From NCBI RefSeq assembly GCF_006788895.1, contig NZ_VFRA01000001.1, forward strand, positions 310,001 through 374,000: a DNA stretch of 64,000 nt, written 5' to 3'. The notes under the pieces were generated by a model. The model was not told where the DNA came from and did no database searches. It saw only the letters and a list, made by a program, of their open reading frames with translations. The stretch is from Rhodoglobus vestalii (lineage in GTDB: Bacteria; Actinomycetota; Actinomycetes; Actinomycetales; Microbacteriaceae). The translations under genes were made by a program, and so were the position numbers. The first letter of the stretch is position 1. Every line of letters begins with the position of its first letter. Shown here in pieces: positions 52,609 to 61,675 of this stretch.

Positions 52609-53568
52609 TCAGCGGTAACCGGATGTCGCGGCGGGCGCCCCGAAGACGTGCAGCCCCATGTCGTCGGAGAGTCGTTCGCAGGCGAACACCCCGCGCACGC
52701 TATTGCCTTTCTTATCGAGCGGAGGGCTGTAAACCCCGAGCCCGAGCTGCCAGGGCACGGAGGCAAAGAGGCCCCCGGCGACGCCCGACTTGGCCGGAAG
52801 GCCGACGCGGCGCATCCACCGACCGGATCCGTCGTACATGCCGCACGTCGCCATGACGCTCAACACAATCGGCACGATCTCGCGGGGCACTACCTGTGCG
52901 CCGGTGACCGGGTTGCGTCCGCCGAAAGCGAGCGTTGCGCCCATCACCGCGAGCACCTCGGCACTGACGACGATCGAGCACGCCCGCGCGTAGACCGAGA
53001 TCGCGTCGTCGACGGGATGATCGAGGGTGCCCCGCGATCGCATGAGGTAGCCGAGCGCGCGGTTGCGGTCCCCGAGCAACTGCTCCGAGGAGCTCACCGC
53101 GTCGTCAACTCGAAGGTCGCGCCCGGCGAACGCGCTGAGGCCAGAGAGGATGCGCTCGAAGCGTTCGTCCGGCGTCGAACCGGAAACGAGATTGGCGGTC
53201 AGGAGGGCGCCCGCGTTGACCATCGGATTCGGTGGCCGCCCCGTATCGCTTTCGAGGCGCACTGCGTCGAAAGCCTCACCGGTCGGCTCGGTGCCGACGG
53301 CGTCGAGCACACGTTCCCGATCGTCGACGAGCGCGAGCGCGTAGACGAAGGGCTTGACGGCGGACTGCACCGAGAACTCGAGGTCGGCGTCGGGGGTGTC
53401 GCGCACGTCACCGTCATCATCGACAATGGCGAGGCCGCACACATCCGGATTCGCGCTGGCGAGCTCGGGGATGCTGTCGTCGACCTCACCGCCTGTCTCG
53501 GCTAGCATCCGCTCACGCAGCGCATGGAGGTCGTACCGCTCTGCCTGTTTTTTGGCGTCTCGGGTCAT
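52609..53568 (-). CDS. glsA: glutaminase A
   Basis: A 319-residue serine-dependent glutaminase: PELASANPDVCGLAIVDDDG, the SxxK motif in FSVQSAVKPFVYALAL, PPNPMVNAGALLTANLV, YLMRSRGTLDHPVDDAISVY and GVAGGLFASVPWQLGLGVYS. It turns glutamine into glutamate and ammonia. The ATG at 53568 is used; a TTG four codons earlier is possible. A 16-base tandem duplication covers this start. The gene is bounded by a transposase stub and an IS3 element, so it may have moved in. Confidence 0.92.
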   Translation of the reverse strand: MTRDAKKQAERYDLHALRERMLAETGGEVDDSIPELASANPDVCGLAIVDDDGDVRDTPDADLEFSVQSAVKPFVYALALVDDRERVLDAVGTEPTGEAFDAVRLESDTGRPPNPMVNAGALLTANLVSGSTPDERFERILSGLSAFAGRDLRVDDAVSSSEQLLGDRNRALGYLMRSRGTLDHPVDDAISVYARACSIVVSAEVLAVMGATLAFGGRNPVTGAQVVPREIVPIVLSVMATCGMYDGSGRWMRRVGLPAKSGVAGGLFASVPWQLGLGVYSPPLDKKGNSVRGVFACERLSDDMGLHVFGAPAATSGYR

Positions 53569-53597
53569 GGGTTCAGTCAATCATGGGTCCAGTCAAT
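53566..53597. repeat. 16-bp tandem duplication over the glutaminase start
   Basis: CATGGGTTCAGTCAAT is followed directly by CATGGGTCCAGTCAAT (one mismatch). It duplicates the start-codon region on the minus strand; the outer ATG leads to a short reading MIDWTHD then stop. Confidence 0.85.
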
Positions 53598-53649
53598 CAT
53601 CGAACCGGGAACTCTGGCGGCACGCAGGACCATGCGACCAACCCGGGTT

Positions 53650-54615
53650 CTAGTTTGAAGTGCAACTGAATCGCCCTGGGTTTCGTTCACAGGTTTTTTC
53701 TTGGGAAGCGGTTGCTTTCAAGAGTGATTCAGCATCAGCGTAGTACTCGTTCTCGGCTTCGGTCGGGGTGCGGTACTCGAGCTCGGAATGAAGGCGTTGG
53801 TTGTTCCACCACCACACCCATTCCAGCGTTGCGAGTTCGACTTGCTCGACGGTGCGCCACGGCCCGCGAGCACGGATCAGTTCCGTCTTGTAGAGCGCGT
53901 TGATAGCCTCAGCCATCGCATTATCGTAGGAGTCGCCGATGGTCCCTGTTGAGGGAATGGCGCCGAGTTCCGCGATCCGGTCCGTGTAAACCAAAGCCAT
54001 ATAGTTCGACCCGTGATCGGAGTGATGGGTCAGCCCCGTGAGGTCGCCGCCAGCATCGAAGGCGGCCATGTTCAGTGCTTGAAGCGGCAGAATGTCGGCT
54101 TTCAGCGTGGCTGCGACGTTCCAGCCGACGATGCGCCTGGAGAATACGTCAGTGACGAACGCGACATAGGCGAAGCCTTGCCAGGTGCGCACATACGTCA
54201 CGTCGACGACCCAGAGTTTGCGGGGTGCGTCCGCGCGGAAGCGTCGCTGCACGAGATCCGTGGGGCGCCGCCCTGCTGGATCCGATTTCGTGGTGAACAC
54301 CCGCTTTGACCGTTTGACGCCGCGCAGCCCCTGGGCTCGCATGAGTCGCCCGGTCTGATCCCGGCCGATCTCCCAGCCCTGCCGCTTCAGCAGCCGATGC
54401 ATTTTCCGGACCCCGTAGACCCCATAGTTCTCGGCGTGAAGCCGAACAATCTCGCCGCCGACCACCTGATCCGACAGGGTTCTCGCCGACGCCGGGCGAC
54501 TTTTCGCCGCACGATACCCGCGGGCCGTCACGAATCCCACCTCAGCTGCGCGCATCGTGCGGCAGACGAGCTCGACCCCAAAACGATCCCTCATCGCGTC
54601 GATGAAGGCGATCAT
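53650..54615 (-). CDS. IS3 transposase OrfB (catalytic part)
   Basis: A 321-residue reading from ATG 54615. GVYGVRKMHRLLKRQGWEIG and RPTDLVQRRFRADAPRKLWV lead to the rve core with Asp in VVDVTYVRTWQGFAY, Asp in SDHGSNYMALVY and Glu in WWWNNQRLHSELEYRTP region. The ATG overlaps the OrfA stop as ATGA; IS3 elements usually join the two by -1 frameshifting, so the functional product may be a fusion OrfAB. Confidence 0.93.
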   Translation of the reverse strand: MIAFIDAMRDRFGVELVCRTMRAAEVGFVTARGYRAAKSRPASARTLSDQVVGGEIVRLHAENYGVYGVRKMHRLLKRQGWEIGRDQTGRLMRAQGLRGVKRSKRVFTTKSDPAGRRPTDLVQRRFRADAPRKLWVVDVTYVRTWQGFAYVAFVTDVFSRRIVGWNVAATLKADILPLQALNMAAFDAGGDLTGLTHHSDHGSNYMALVYTDRIAELGAIPSTGTIGDSYDNAMAEAINALYKTELIRARGPWRTVEQVELATLEWVWWWNNQRLHSELEYRTPTEAENEYYADAESLLKATASQEKTCERNPGRFSCTSN

Positions 54616-54979
54616 CTCGATGAGGTGCGGCCGAGCTCGGTTGCGAAAAATACGCTCGCAGACCGCAGGATCTCGTTCGCCTTCTCTAGCTCCACGATCT
54701 GCTTCTTCAACCGCTTGATCTCTACCTGCGCCTCGGAGGTCGTCCCGGGCTCACGACCGGCGTCGATATCGGCACGCTTCTTCCATAACCGCAACGTCTC
54801 AGGATTCACGCCAAGCCGGCCGGCGACATGGCTGGCCGCAGCGAAATCAGACAGGTGATCAGGACGAGCCTGCGTGAGCATCCGCAACGCACGTTCACGA
54901 AAATCGGCTGGGTAAGGGTTGGTCATAGTTCCATCCTCCAAAAGGATCAGACGGAACGAAACCCAGTGCGATTCAGTCA
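53663..54979 (-). mobile_element. IS3-family insertion sequence, complete
   Basis: Inverted ends of 24 bases with one mismatch (ACTGAATCGC then CTGGGTTTCGTTC) lie at 53665-53688 and 54954-54977. Two overlapping genes (orfA and orfB) fill the inside. The orfB reading leaves the element by a few codons and stops at 53650 in host DNA. No target duplication is obvious. Confidence 0.9.
54612..54926 (-). CDS. IS3 transposase OrfA
   Basis: A 104-residue protein: YPADFRERALRMLTQ, SDFAAASHVAGRLGVNPETL and RLWKKRADIDAG form the helix-turn-helix, followed by the leucine-zipper-like KRLKKQIVELEKANEILRSA. The frame near its end contains a T-run (GTATTTTTCGC) that could assist frameshifting into OrfB. Confidence 0.93.
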   Translation of the reverse strand: MTNPYPADFRERALRMLTQARPDHLSDFAAASHVAGRLGVNPETLRLWKKRADIDAGREPGTTSEAQVEIKRLKKQIVELEKANEILRSASVFFATELGRTSSR

Positions 54980-55099
54980 CCACCGACAAAGCTGAGATAA
55001 AGACCGCTCACGCAATTGTCGACAGGATGTTTCCTCACTTCTGGGTAGACTAGCTCTGCTCAAGGCTTTCACCTTGCTGCACACATTCATGGGGGAACA

Positions 55100-55447
55100 A
55101 TGGTCAGGGCATCACGCCAATTCGAACCAATCGACGAGAACGATGACGATGCTGCGACGTTTGTCACATCGGCCTCAGGCCGAAAGGCCATGAAGTTTTC
55201 AGGCGGGGTGGCCGACGCCGAGAGCCTCTCCGAATGGGCGGAGCAAAGTGGGTGGACGGCCGAAACGGTCGATGACGGGTCTGGCAACTTCTTCTCCGTG
55301 CTTTTAACGAACCGCTCAGCCGGTTCAACAGTGCTCGCTCCAATCGACTCTTATGTCGTCCTCAAGGACGGACAGTTCTCCATTGACACTCCGGAAGAAT
55401 ACGAAGCCGACCCTTGGACCCTTGATGAGCGGAGTCCGTTCCACTAA
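55100..55447 (+). CDS. hypothetical 115-residue acidic protein
   Basis: ATG at 55100 with GGGGGAA upstream. Acidic, soluble, with regions ASGRKAMKFSGGVADAESLS, EWAEQSGWTAETVDDGSGNF and APIDSYVVLKDGQFSIDTPE. No known domain recognised. It stands at the edge of the defence island, on the opposite strand to it, and might be an unrelated gene or a small regulator. Confidence 0.5.
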   Translation: MVRASRQFEPIDENDDDAATFVTSASGRKAMKFSGGVADAESLSEWAEQSGWTAETVDDGSGNFFSVLLTNRSAGSTVLAPIDSYVVLKDGQFSIDTPEEYEADPWTLDERSPFH

Positions 55448-55603
55448 AGGTGCGGCATGAAGGCCAACCCCGTGTGCTCGGCAGCCTACCGGTCGCGAGC
55501 ATTGCGCCAGGATCACTGATTCATTTATTGCATTCAGCCTGTCGGTCTCTGAATCGAGGCAAGACACGCCTGCGTTCGAAATACGAACCCTTACCAGATC
55601 GCG

Positions 55604-57022
55604 TCATGAGTCTGACTCTGGCGTTGTCCAAAGATATATGGCGGGCCAACGTCCGATTTCAATACGAGTTGCCCCGATTACACGAACAATGCCGTTGATG
55701 GACTGGATAAGGAAAGGTTTGCCTCCCTGCACCGCGTCTAGTAACGATCGGCCCGTGTAAAAGTCAGATAGTTCTGCGCTGCCTGTCGAAAGTAACTGAA
55801 GGCTGAACTCTGTTGGTGGCATATTTGAGTTGCCTGCGTCTTGCCAATTGAAGCCCACCACACTCGCTTTGCCGTTGCTATTAGCGCGAATAGACGCTGG
55901 AACCGGCCGCTGGCTTTGGCTGGATTGATTCGGGGTTATCGAAACTACTACCCCTACCTCTTTCCCCTTGTTTAATGCGCTGTTTTCCAGGAGCGATCTC
56001 GAAGCGGCGTTCAGGCCGTTAGAGACGTAATCGCTAACAGCGCTTTCGCCTTCCCAAGTCCGATCGAGATTCATTCCCAAACGCTTAATTCGCCCAATCG
56101 GTGAGTCGAGATCAGCCTCGCTGCCCAATTTCCAGTTCACGATGTCCACTGGTGTTCCATCCGGAACACTACAAAGAAGCTCTGCCGCAATTCGATCTGC
56201 TGCGGGCATTGAATAGCCGATTATGGTTAGACGCGATGCTTGTTGCATCGCGTCATGAGCCGTGCGCCAAAGCCTATGAACGAGATTGACGTTGTAATAG
56301 CTGTCTTTACTTGTGACCGGCGGAATTAGGAATCGATCCAGGAGCTTCACGCCCGCCTCATCAGACTCTGTGGTCGCGCTACGGCTTCCGAAACCGCATA
56401 CGGTCGCATCCCGCACGATCGTCGCACTTTCCCCCAACGACCAGTACCAGTTGAGCGAACCGTGCAACTTCAGGAGCTGAAAGGACTCTTGTGTCGGCCC
56501 GTGCAGCGACTCATAAGTTAGTGCGTTGACCGGTGTGGGTGCCGGAAATACTACTTGCCAGCCATGGACGCTTTTCGGTTCGCTGGCGCCTCGGTCTAAG
56601 ACAGCTGGGCGTAGAGCTGTAACCGCCTGCTCGACCAAGGTGTCGTAGTTGAAGGTGACGACTGTTGCTTGCTCTGCTTGCCAGAGTGACACCAACTGGC
56701 GAAGCCACAGAGGGGATTCTCCGGCAGCAGCTGAGTTGTTTCGATCTTCTAGCTCCTCGGCGAGCGTCGCCGTGACTTCCTCCGCAATGGCACGACGTGA
56801 CGTGTTCTCGTGGCCGGCTAAGAACGGCAGAGAGGTCGACAACAGCGTGAGTTGATCCTCGAACGAGTTCTCCTCCGAACCGGAGGGCCAGGTGATTCCC
56901 AACCTCGAAGTAATTGCCGCTCCGAGCTCATCGGTCAAGGGCATGTGTTGACTAATCGCCCGCGAGAACCCCGCACCTAGGACATAGACGGGGCGACGTG
57001 CACGGGTCTCTTTAGGGCGCAT
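55604..57022 (-). CDS. SIR2-domain protein, candidate antiphage NADase
   Basis: A 472-residue protein. The N-terminal SIR2-like domain has YVLGAGFSRAIS (residues 13-24), TVVTFNYDTLVEQ with Asn125 and Asp127, LLKLHGSLNWYW with His187, and RLTIIGYSMPAADRIAAELL. Asn and His are the NAD-cleaving pair in SIR2 defence proteins. Residues about 315-472 form a separate C-terminal domain, in part beta-rich (SLQLLSTGSAELSDFYTGRS, INGIVRVIGATRIEIG), which I do not recognise. Its position next to a type III restriction system and an ApeA-like gene supports a role in NAD depletion during infection. Confidence 0.75.
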   Translation of the reverse strand: MRPKETRARRPVYVLGAGFSRAISQHMPLTDELGAAITSRLGITWPSGSEENSFEDQLTLLSTSLPFLAGHENTSRRAIAEEVTATLAEELEDRNNSAAAGESPLWLRQLVSLWQAEQATVVTFNYDTLVEQAVTALRPAVLDRGASEPKSVHGWQVVFPAPTPVNALTYESLHGPTQESFQLLKLHGSLNWYWSLGESATIVRDATVCGFGSRSATTESDEAGVKLLDRFLIPPVTSKDSYYNVNLVHRLWRTAHDAMQQASRLTIIGYSMPAADRIAAELLCSVPDGTPVDIVNWKLGSEADLDSPIGRIKRLGMNLDRTWEGESAVSDYVSNGLNAASRSLLENSALNKGKEVGVVVSITPNQSSQSQRPVPASIRANSNGKASVVGFNWQDAGNSNMPPTEFSLQLLSTGSAELSDFYTGRSLLDAVQGGKPFLIQSINGIVRVIGATRIEIGRWPAIYLWTTPESDS

Positions 57023-57312
57023 GAACTTAACCTAGCCCACGCCCTCTTGCCGACCATGATCTTGAAATTGGTATGCGCGGCGCGACAAACACGAAGTGAG
57101 AAATGCGTCACAATCCCGATGAATCGGTTGCACAATACACGTCAACATCTGAACCGAGGAACTACGCATCAGCGTCCGGCAGACGAACGCTCCCCGGACA
57201 CCTAGTTCGCTTTGCAACTATGTAGTCGATATCGGGGCTCGCTACGTCTCAGCAGACTAGTCCGGGGACCCTCCCGGCGAGGGGGCGTCTGCCAGCTCAG
57301 ACGACGGAAAGT
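57023..57312. other. spacer within the defence island
   Basis: 290 bases between the ApeA-like gene and the SIR2 gene. It should hold a promoter for the SIR2 gene. No gene, RNA or clear hairpin is supported. Confidence 0.4.
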
Positions 57313-58581
57313 TCAGCTGAAGATCCCTAAATCACGGTAGCGCGCAATGTATCGTGCACCGAGGCGTTCTGCTGCACGATTTATTGCGGGGTCTGGAACA
57401 CCTAGATGCGTCAAGAGCACGAGAGTAAGCACGATCCAATTGGCGTCCCGGATGCCACGCAACGATAAATCATCTTCCCAGATGCTGCTGGAAACCGCAT
57501 GGGCAATGGTGTTTCGAGCCTTGATGAGCTGCCTCGTCCACTCTTCAATGGACACACGTGCTACCTGCCAAGTATCGTCATCGACCCGTCGGACGAGCTG
57601 CTCCGCCCTCGAACGGAATGTGGTTCTCCCGAGATCGCCCTTGAGCTGCGCCACTGCCGCCTTCTGTGCCTGGTTCAGCCCCGACAACAGTTCCAGAGCT
57701 TCGAGAATCGGCAGAGATTCGTCGGAGGTTAGTTGCGGAGCTTCGTGTTGCTTAAGCGCTTCAGAGACCGAGTCGATTGCTGCGGAGCTGAGGATCACGT
57801 CCGCTTCGACATATCCAGGCTGGTACCGCAAGCCCACGAGGATCTGAAGGACTGGCTTCCACTCGCAGTATGCCGCCCACCACCGCTCGATCGCGTGCTG
57901 AATCCAGTCACCCGAGAATCTCAACGAGTGCTCAACCGGCGTTCGCCTTGGACGTTCAAACGGCGCGTACTTATCTCGCCCAAAGACGGTCACGGTCTGG
58001 CCGGACGCCTCAGTGGCCACTAGCGTAAGTCGCCCGCATGGCAGGTCTGTCGCGAATGTAAGCAGCGCCTGAAAGACGGCGAGTTGAGTCTCAAAAGCCT
58101 CCAATGGAACCGGCTCCAGTGCAACTAACGTGATCGAGTTCTCTCCGCTACGCAGCGTCGCTTCCATCTGCGGCGCTCCGTCTACCGCAGGGAATAACAG
58201 CGGCTGCGAGGGGCTTCGGGCTGCTCCGTCCTCGTGGCGGTGGGAACAGGCCGACGCTAGGTGTTCGAATGTCCCCGTCACGGTTATGTATTGGGCATCA
58301 TCCAGAGCTGATCCGACCCTGAGCTCATCGACTCGCAGCCCTAGGTCACCGTCGATCACGAAGATTGTTCCACGGATGAGCGTCGGTGTCCCGTCAAGAG
58401 ATGCTGTGAGGACTCGTATGCCAGGCTGCCCTGTCGCATACGAGAAGCTACTCGGTGAATTGAGGATCCACCGCCCGCCACGTTCGACAACTTCGGCCGT
58501 GCCGTCGCGTGCGCCATCACCGATCGATTCAAATAAGACCGAGGTCGACGGCCATTGAAAGTTCTCCGAGAAGAGCGCCAC
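57313..58581 (-). CDS. ApeA-like HEPN-domain abortive infection protein
   Basis: A 422-residue protein. The N-terminal half is a beta-rich domain (WPSTSVLFESIGDGARDGTA, TLIRGTIFVIDGDLGLRVDE, YITVTGTFEHLASACSH), and the C-terminal half is helical with the HEPN ribonuclease motif Arg356-x4-His361 in KARNTIAHA. This two-part layout resembles ApeA, an abortive-infection HEPN protein. HEPN toxins cut RNA upon infection. GTG starts eight bases after the stop of the restriction gene, so it is part of the same operon. Confidence 0.65.
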   Translation of the reverse strand: MALFSENFQWPSTSVLFESIGDGARDGTAEVVERGGRWILNSPSSFSYATGQPGIRVLTASLDGTPTLIRGTIFVIDGDLGLRVDELRVGSALDDAQYITVTGTFEHLASACSHRHEDGAARSPSQPLLFPAVDGAPQMEATLRSGENSITLVALEPVPLEAFETQLAVFQALLTFATDLPCGRLTLVATEASGQTVTVFGRDKYAPFERPRRTPVEHSLRFSGDWIQHAIERWWAAYCEWKPVLQILVGLRYQPGYVEADVILSSAAIDSVSEALKQHEAPQLTSDESLPILEALELLSGLNQAQKAAVAQLKGDLGRTTFRSRAEQLVRRVDDDTWQVARVSIEEWTRQLIKARNTIAHAVSSSIWEDDLSLRGIRDANWIVLTLVLLTHLGVPDPAINRAAERLGARYIARYRDLGIFS

Positions 58582-58589
58582 AGATCGAC

Positions 58590-61500
58590 CTATGCCGTAA
58601 CGAGCTGCATCAGCTCGGTATAGTCGGTGACGACATCATAGGTGACGTCCTGGCCGTTCTTCTCGCTGATGGATGCAAAGAATTTGCGGGCGCACTCGAT
58701 CTTGGCATCCTCCATGCCCTTGAGCTGAAGTGTCGAGAGTGATCCCTTGGTTTCAGCGACAAAGTAGACGTGCTTGACGCTGCCTTCTGTGAACGCGATC
58801 GCCCAGTCGGGGTTGTAGTCGCCAACCGGAGTGGGTATAAAGAACCCGCGCGGAAGCTTTGCGTAGACCGCGACCTCAGTGCTCGTGTCTAGCTCAGTGA
58901 CGAACGCGCGCTCGATCTTCGAGTCCGTCACCACGAAGTCGTACACGTGCTTCTTGAGCTGGTCACCCGCCTTACTGAAGTCTTGGGCTGTTTGATTCTC
59001 TGTGAAGATCGCTGAGTCGAACTGATCCTCCAACGTGTCGTAAGTCAAATGCTCAACGATGACCGTCGCCTTTTGCTCGTTGATCAGCCGCGCCGCCTCT
59101 GTGATGAACTGCTCAGGATTGAGGCGAAACTTTCCGAACGTACCCGGTGCAATACTGCGCAGAATACTTGCAACCGTGCGGCGGGTGAGCTGGGTCTTTT
59201 CCGTAACCTCACCGAGCAAGTCATATTTCACCTGTGAGCCTGCACTCATGGTCTCGGTGTGAGTCTGCGTGGTTGACACCGCGAAGCCCGAGCCACTCGC
59301 GAGGTCGTCAGCCTCCAACTTTTCGCGCTGCCGCCCCGCTTGGATGACGTACTGCATCGCGGCTACGTTCAGGTGCTTATCAAGGTGGTCAGCTGACTTG
59401 CGGATCAGTTCGGCCGAGTCGAACTCGACCTGGTAGACCGCCTTATGGTTGATCCGGCCCCAGAGGGTTTGGAACTCCTTCTTTGCGAAGTTCGCCTCGT
59501 TAAGGGGGATCCTCTTAGGCTTGCGGTCGTTGGTGATCTCTAGCGCCGCAATGTGCAGAGCGTCAATGAGTTTCGCAACTTGATCGAAATATGGCTGCAA
59601 CGACGCTGGCAGCTCGGGCATCTCTGGCAATTCCGCCTGATCGAGCCACTTGTCGGTAAGGTGCTGCTCGTAGTCGATAAAGCCGTTAACAGTCAGCCAG
59701 TGCTGGAGTTGCTTTGCTTCATCTGCTGAGATTGTGTGAATAGTTCCGGTCGCAATGTCCTCAACTGTCTTGCCGACAAAATACTCCGGAGTCGCCTTGC
59801 GCGGCCGGGTTGCTAGGGACTCCGAAATCTCCCTCTGGAGTCCGGCAACAAAATCGGTGTACGACTCGTCGGTGACCACCGTCAGCTCATTGACGTCATG
59901 CACAGTGGCGGGGTTGTCCATGCGCATGCCGTGCTGGTCGACGGCGAGGCGCAGGCCGCGGCCGATCTCTTGGCGCCGGGAGACAGCGTTGTCGCTCTTC
60001 TTGAGCATGCCCATGACGAACACATTGGGATTGTCCCAACCCTCGCGCAGCGCGGAGTGGGAGAAGATGAACCGGACTGGCTCCGTAAGCGAAAGCAGTC
60101 GCTCCTTGTCCTTCAGGATCAGATCGTACGCATCGATGTCGTTCGACTGGCCCTTGTCGTCGCCACGGCCTGAGACATTGCCGTCAACTTGATGCTTGGA
60201 TTTCTTGTCGATCGAGAAGTATCCCTCGTGTACTCGTCGGATCTCATCGCGCCCCAAGTATTGCTGGAACTTCCCAGTCAAATCATCGATCGCCAGCTCG
60301 CCGAGTACCTCGTCGCGGATCGCGGCAAATTCCTCCTCGAACATTCGGGCGTAATCGCCGAGGGTGTCTTCGCGGCCGTAGTCACGGTACTTGGCGACCT
60401 CGTCAATGAAGAACAGTGACAGCACCTTGATGCCCTGGCGGAATAGCGCCCGCTCCTTTTCAAGGTGGGCGCGAATGACTTCGCGAATTTGGATGCGCCG
60501 CTTGGTCTCTTCCGTTACGTCACGGTCGGCGAGCTGCCCGGCGATGACGACGTCACCGTTACTAAGCTCGATAATGTCACGGCCCGCGTCGATCTCGGTG
60601 ATGAATAAGCCCTTGTAAGCCTCAATACCGTTCGACACCTCATGCAGGTTTGCACCGACGTCGAGGCGCTTAACCTTACGTTTGATGCCAGTCTGGGTTT
60701 GTACTTCGATCTCGATCCGAGCACTCGGCTTCGCACCTTTGGCAATCCCAATCGCGTCAAGATATAGGTACGCGGTGGACCCGGCCAGACCCTTAACCGT
60801 GATGCCTCGCACCGAAATTTTCTTCACAAGCTTCTGGTTGTATGCGTCCAAGGCGTCGAGGCGGTGCACCTTTGTGTGCTCGACTTTGTGAGTGGCCGAG
60901 TAGCGCAACATCATGAGGCCGTGGAAACGCGAGAGCGCTTCGAGAGACTTCGCAGCGCCAATCTTCTGCGGCTCGTCAATAATGACGATGGGCCGGTTCG
61001 CCGCAATCACATCGATTGGACGCCGCGACTGAAAGTCATCAAGTACGTCGTAGATGCGACGGTTGTCCTTACCTGTCGCATTGAACGCCTGGATGTTGAT
61101 GATCATCACCTGCACCCCTGCATCGGAGCTGAAACGCTCGATCTCGTGCAGTTGGGAGGAGTTGTAGATGAACGACCGCGGCTTCGTCCCATAGTGTTGC
61201 TGAAAGTGTTCCGCAGTCACATCTAAAGATTTCTTGACGCCCTCACGGATCGCAACTGAAGGTACAACAATGATGTACTTCGACCAGCCGTACCGTTTGT
61301 GAAGCTCCAGGATCGTCTTGATGTAAACGTATGTCTTGCCCGTCCCCGTCTCCATCTCGATGTCAAGGTTCGGAGCGCCAGGGGCCGCCTTGCTGTCGAT
61401 GAGCTTCGTCGAGCGAGGCAAGTTGCGAGACTGCTGAACCTTGTGGACGTTCTCCAGAAGTTGATCCGCTGAAAGTACGATCTCGGAGTTCCGCAGACCA

Positions 61501-61670
61501 GAGTCAGGCGTCTCGTTGGCCTCGAACAACCTCGGGTTGACAGCGGGCTTCGCTTTGCCTGGGTCGATGAGGTAAGAGATACCGTCGAGTTTTGGCTGAC
61601 CCGCAAAAACGTGAACCACTGAATCAACTGCGTCAGTCTGATATTGCTGAACCTTAAACTGGAGCTTCAT
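58590..61670 (-). CDS. type III restriction endonuclease subunit Res
   Basis: A 1026-residue helicase-nuclease. QQYQTDAVDSVVHVFAGQPK opens the protein; Walker A METGTGKTYVY lies near residue 110; PIVIIDEPQKIG is the Walker B/DEAD-type motif; FSHSALREGWDNPNVF and SRRQEIGRGLRLAVDQ are helicase motifs V and VI. The C-terminal nuclease has NPDWAIAF followed by VAETKGS, a PD...ExK core. ATG at 61670 is chosen; a TTG three codons earlier overlapping the Mod stop is possible. With Mod it cuts DNA lacking the protecting methylation, between two head-to-head sites. Confidence 0.93.
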   Translation of the reverse strand: MKLQFKVQQYQTDAVDSVVHVFAGQPKLDGISYLIDPGKAKPAVNPRLFEANETPDSGLRNSEIVLSADQLLENVHKVQQSRNLPRSTKLIDSKAAPGAPNLDIEMETGTGKTYVYIKTILELHKRYGWSKYIIVVPSVAIREGVKKSLDVTAEHFQQHYGTKPRSFIYNSSQLHEIERFSSDAGVQVMIINIQAFNATGKDNRRIYDVLDDFQSRRPIDVIAANRPIVIIDEPQKIGAAKSLEALSRFHGLMMLRYSATHKVEHTKVHRLDALDAYNQKLVKKISVRGITVKGLAGSTAYLYLDAIGIAKGAKPSARIEIEVQTQTGIKRKVKRLDVGANLHEVSNGIEAYKGLFITEIDAGRDIIELSNGDVVIAGQLADRDVTEETKRRIQIREVIRAHLEKERALFRQGIKVLSLFFIDEVAKYRDYGREDTLGDYARMFEEEFAAIRDEVLGELAIDDLTGKFQQYLGRDEIRRVHEGYFSIDKKSKHQVDGNVSGRGDDKGQSNDIDAYDLILKDKERLLSLTEPVRFIFSHSALREGWDNPNVFVMGMLKKSDNAVSRRQEIGRGLRLAVDQHGMRMDNPATVHDVNELTVVTDESYTDFVAGLQREISESLATRPRKATPEYFVGKTVEDIATGTIHTISADEAKQLQHWLTVNGFIDYEQHLTDKWLDQAELPEMPELPASLQPYFDQVAKLIDALHIAALEITNDRKPKRIPLNEANFAKKEFQTLWGRINHKAVYQVEFDSAELIRKSADHLDKHLNVAAMQYVIQAGRQREKLEADDLASGSGFAVSTTQTHTETMSAGSQVKYDLLGEVTEKTQLTRRTVASILRSIAPGTFGKFRLNPEQFITEAARLINEQKATVIVEHLTYDTLEDQFDSAIFTENQTAQDFSKAGDQLKKHVYDFVVTDSKIERAFVTELDTSTEVAVYAKLPRGFFIPTPVGDYNPDWAIAFTEGSVKHVYFVAETKGSLSTLQLKGMEDAKIECARKFFASISEKNGQDVTYDVVTDYTELMQLVTA

Positions 61671-61675
61671 CTCGC

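Noticed and set aside
52471..53505. A 344-codon plus-strand reading over the glutaminase gene
   Set aside because: It is antisense of the glutaminase; only the first about 40 codons resemble a transposase and are reported as a stub.
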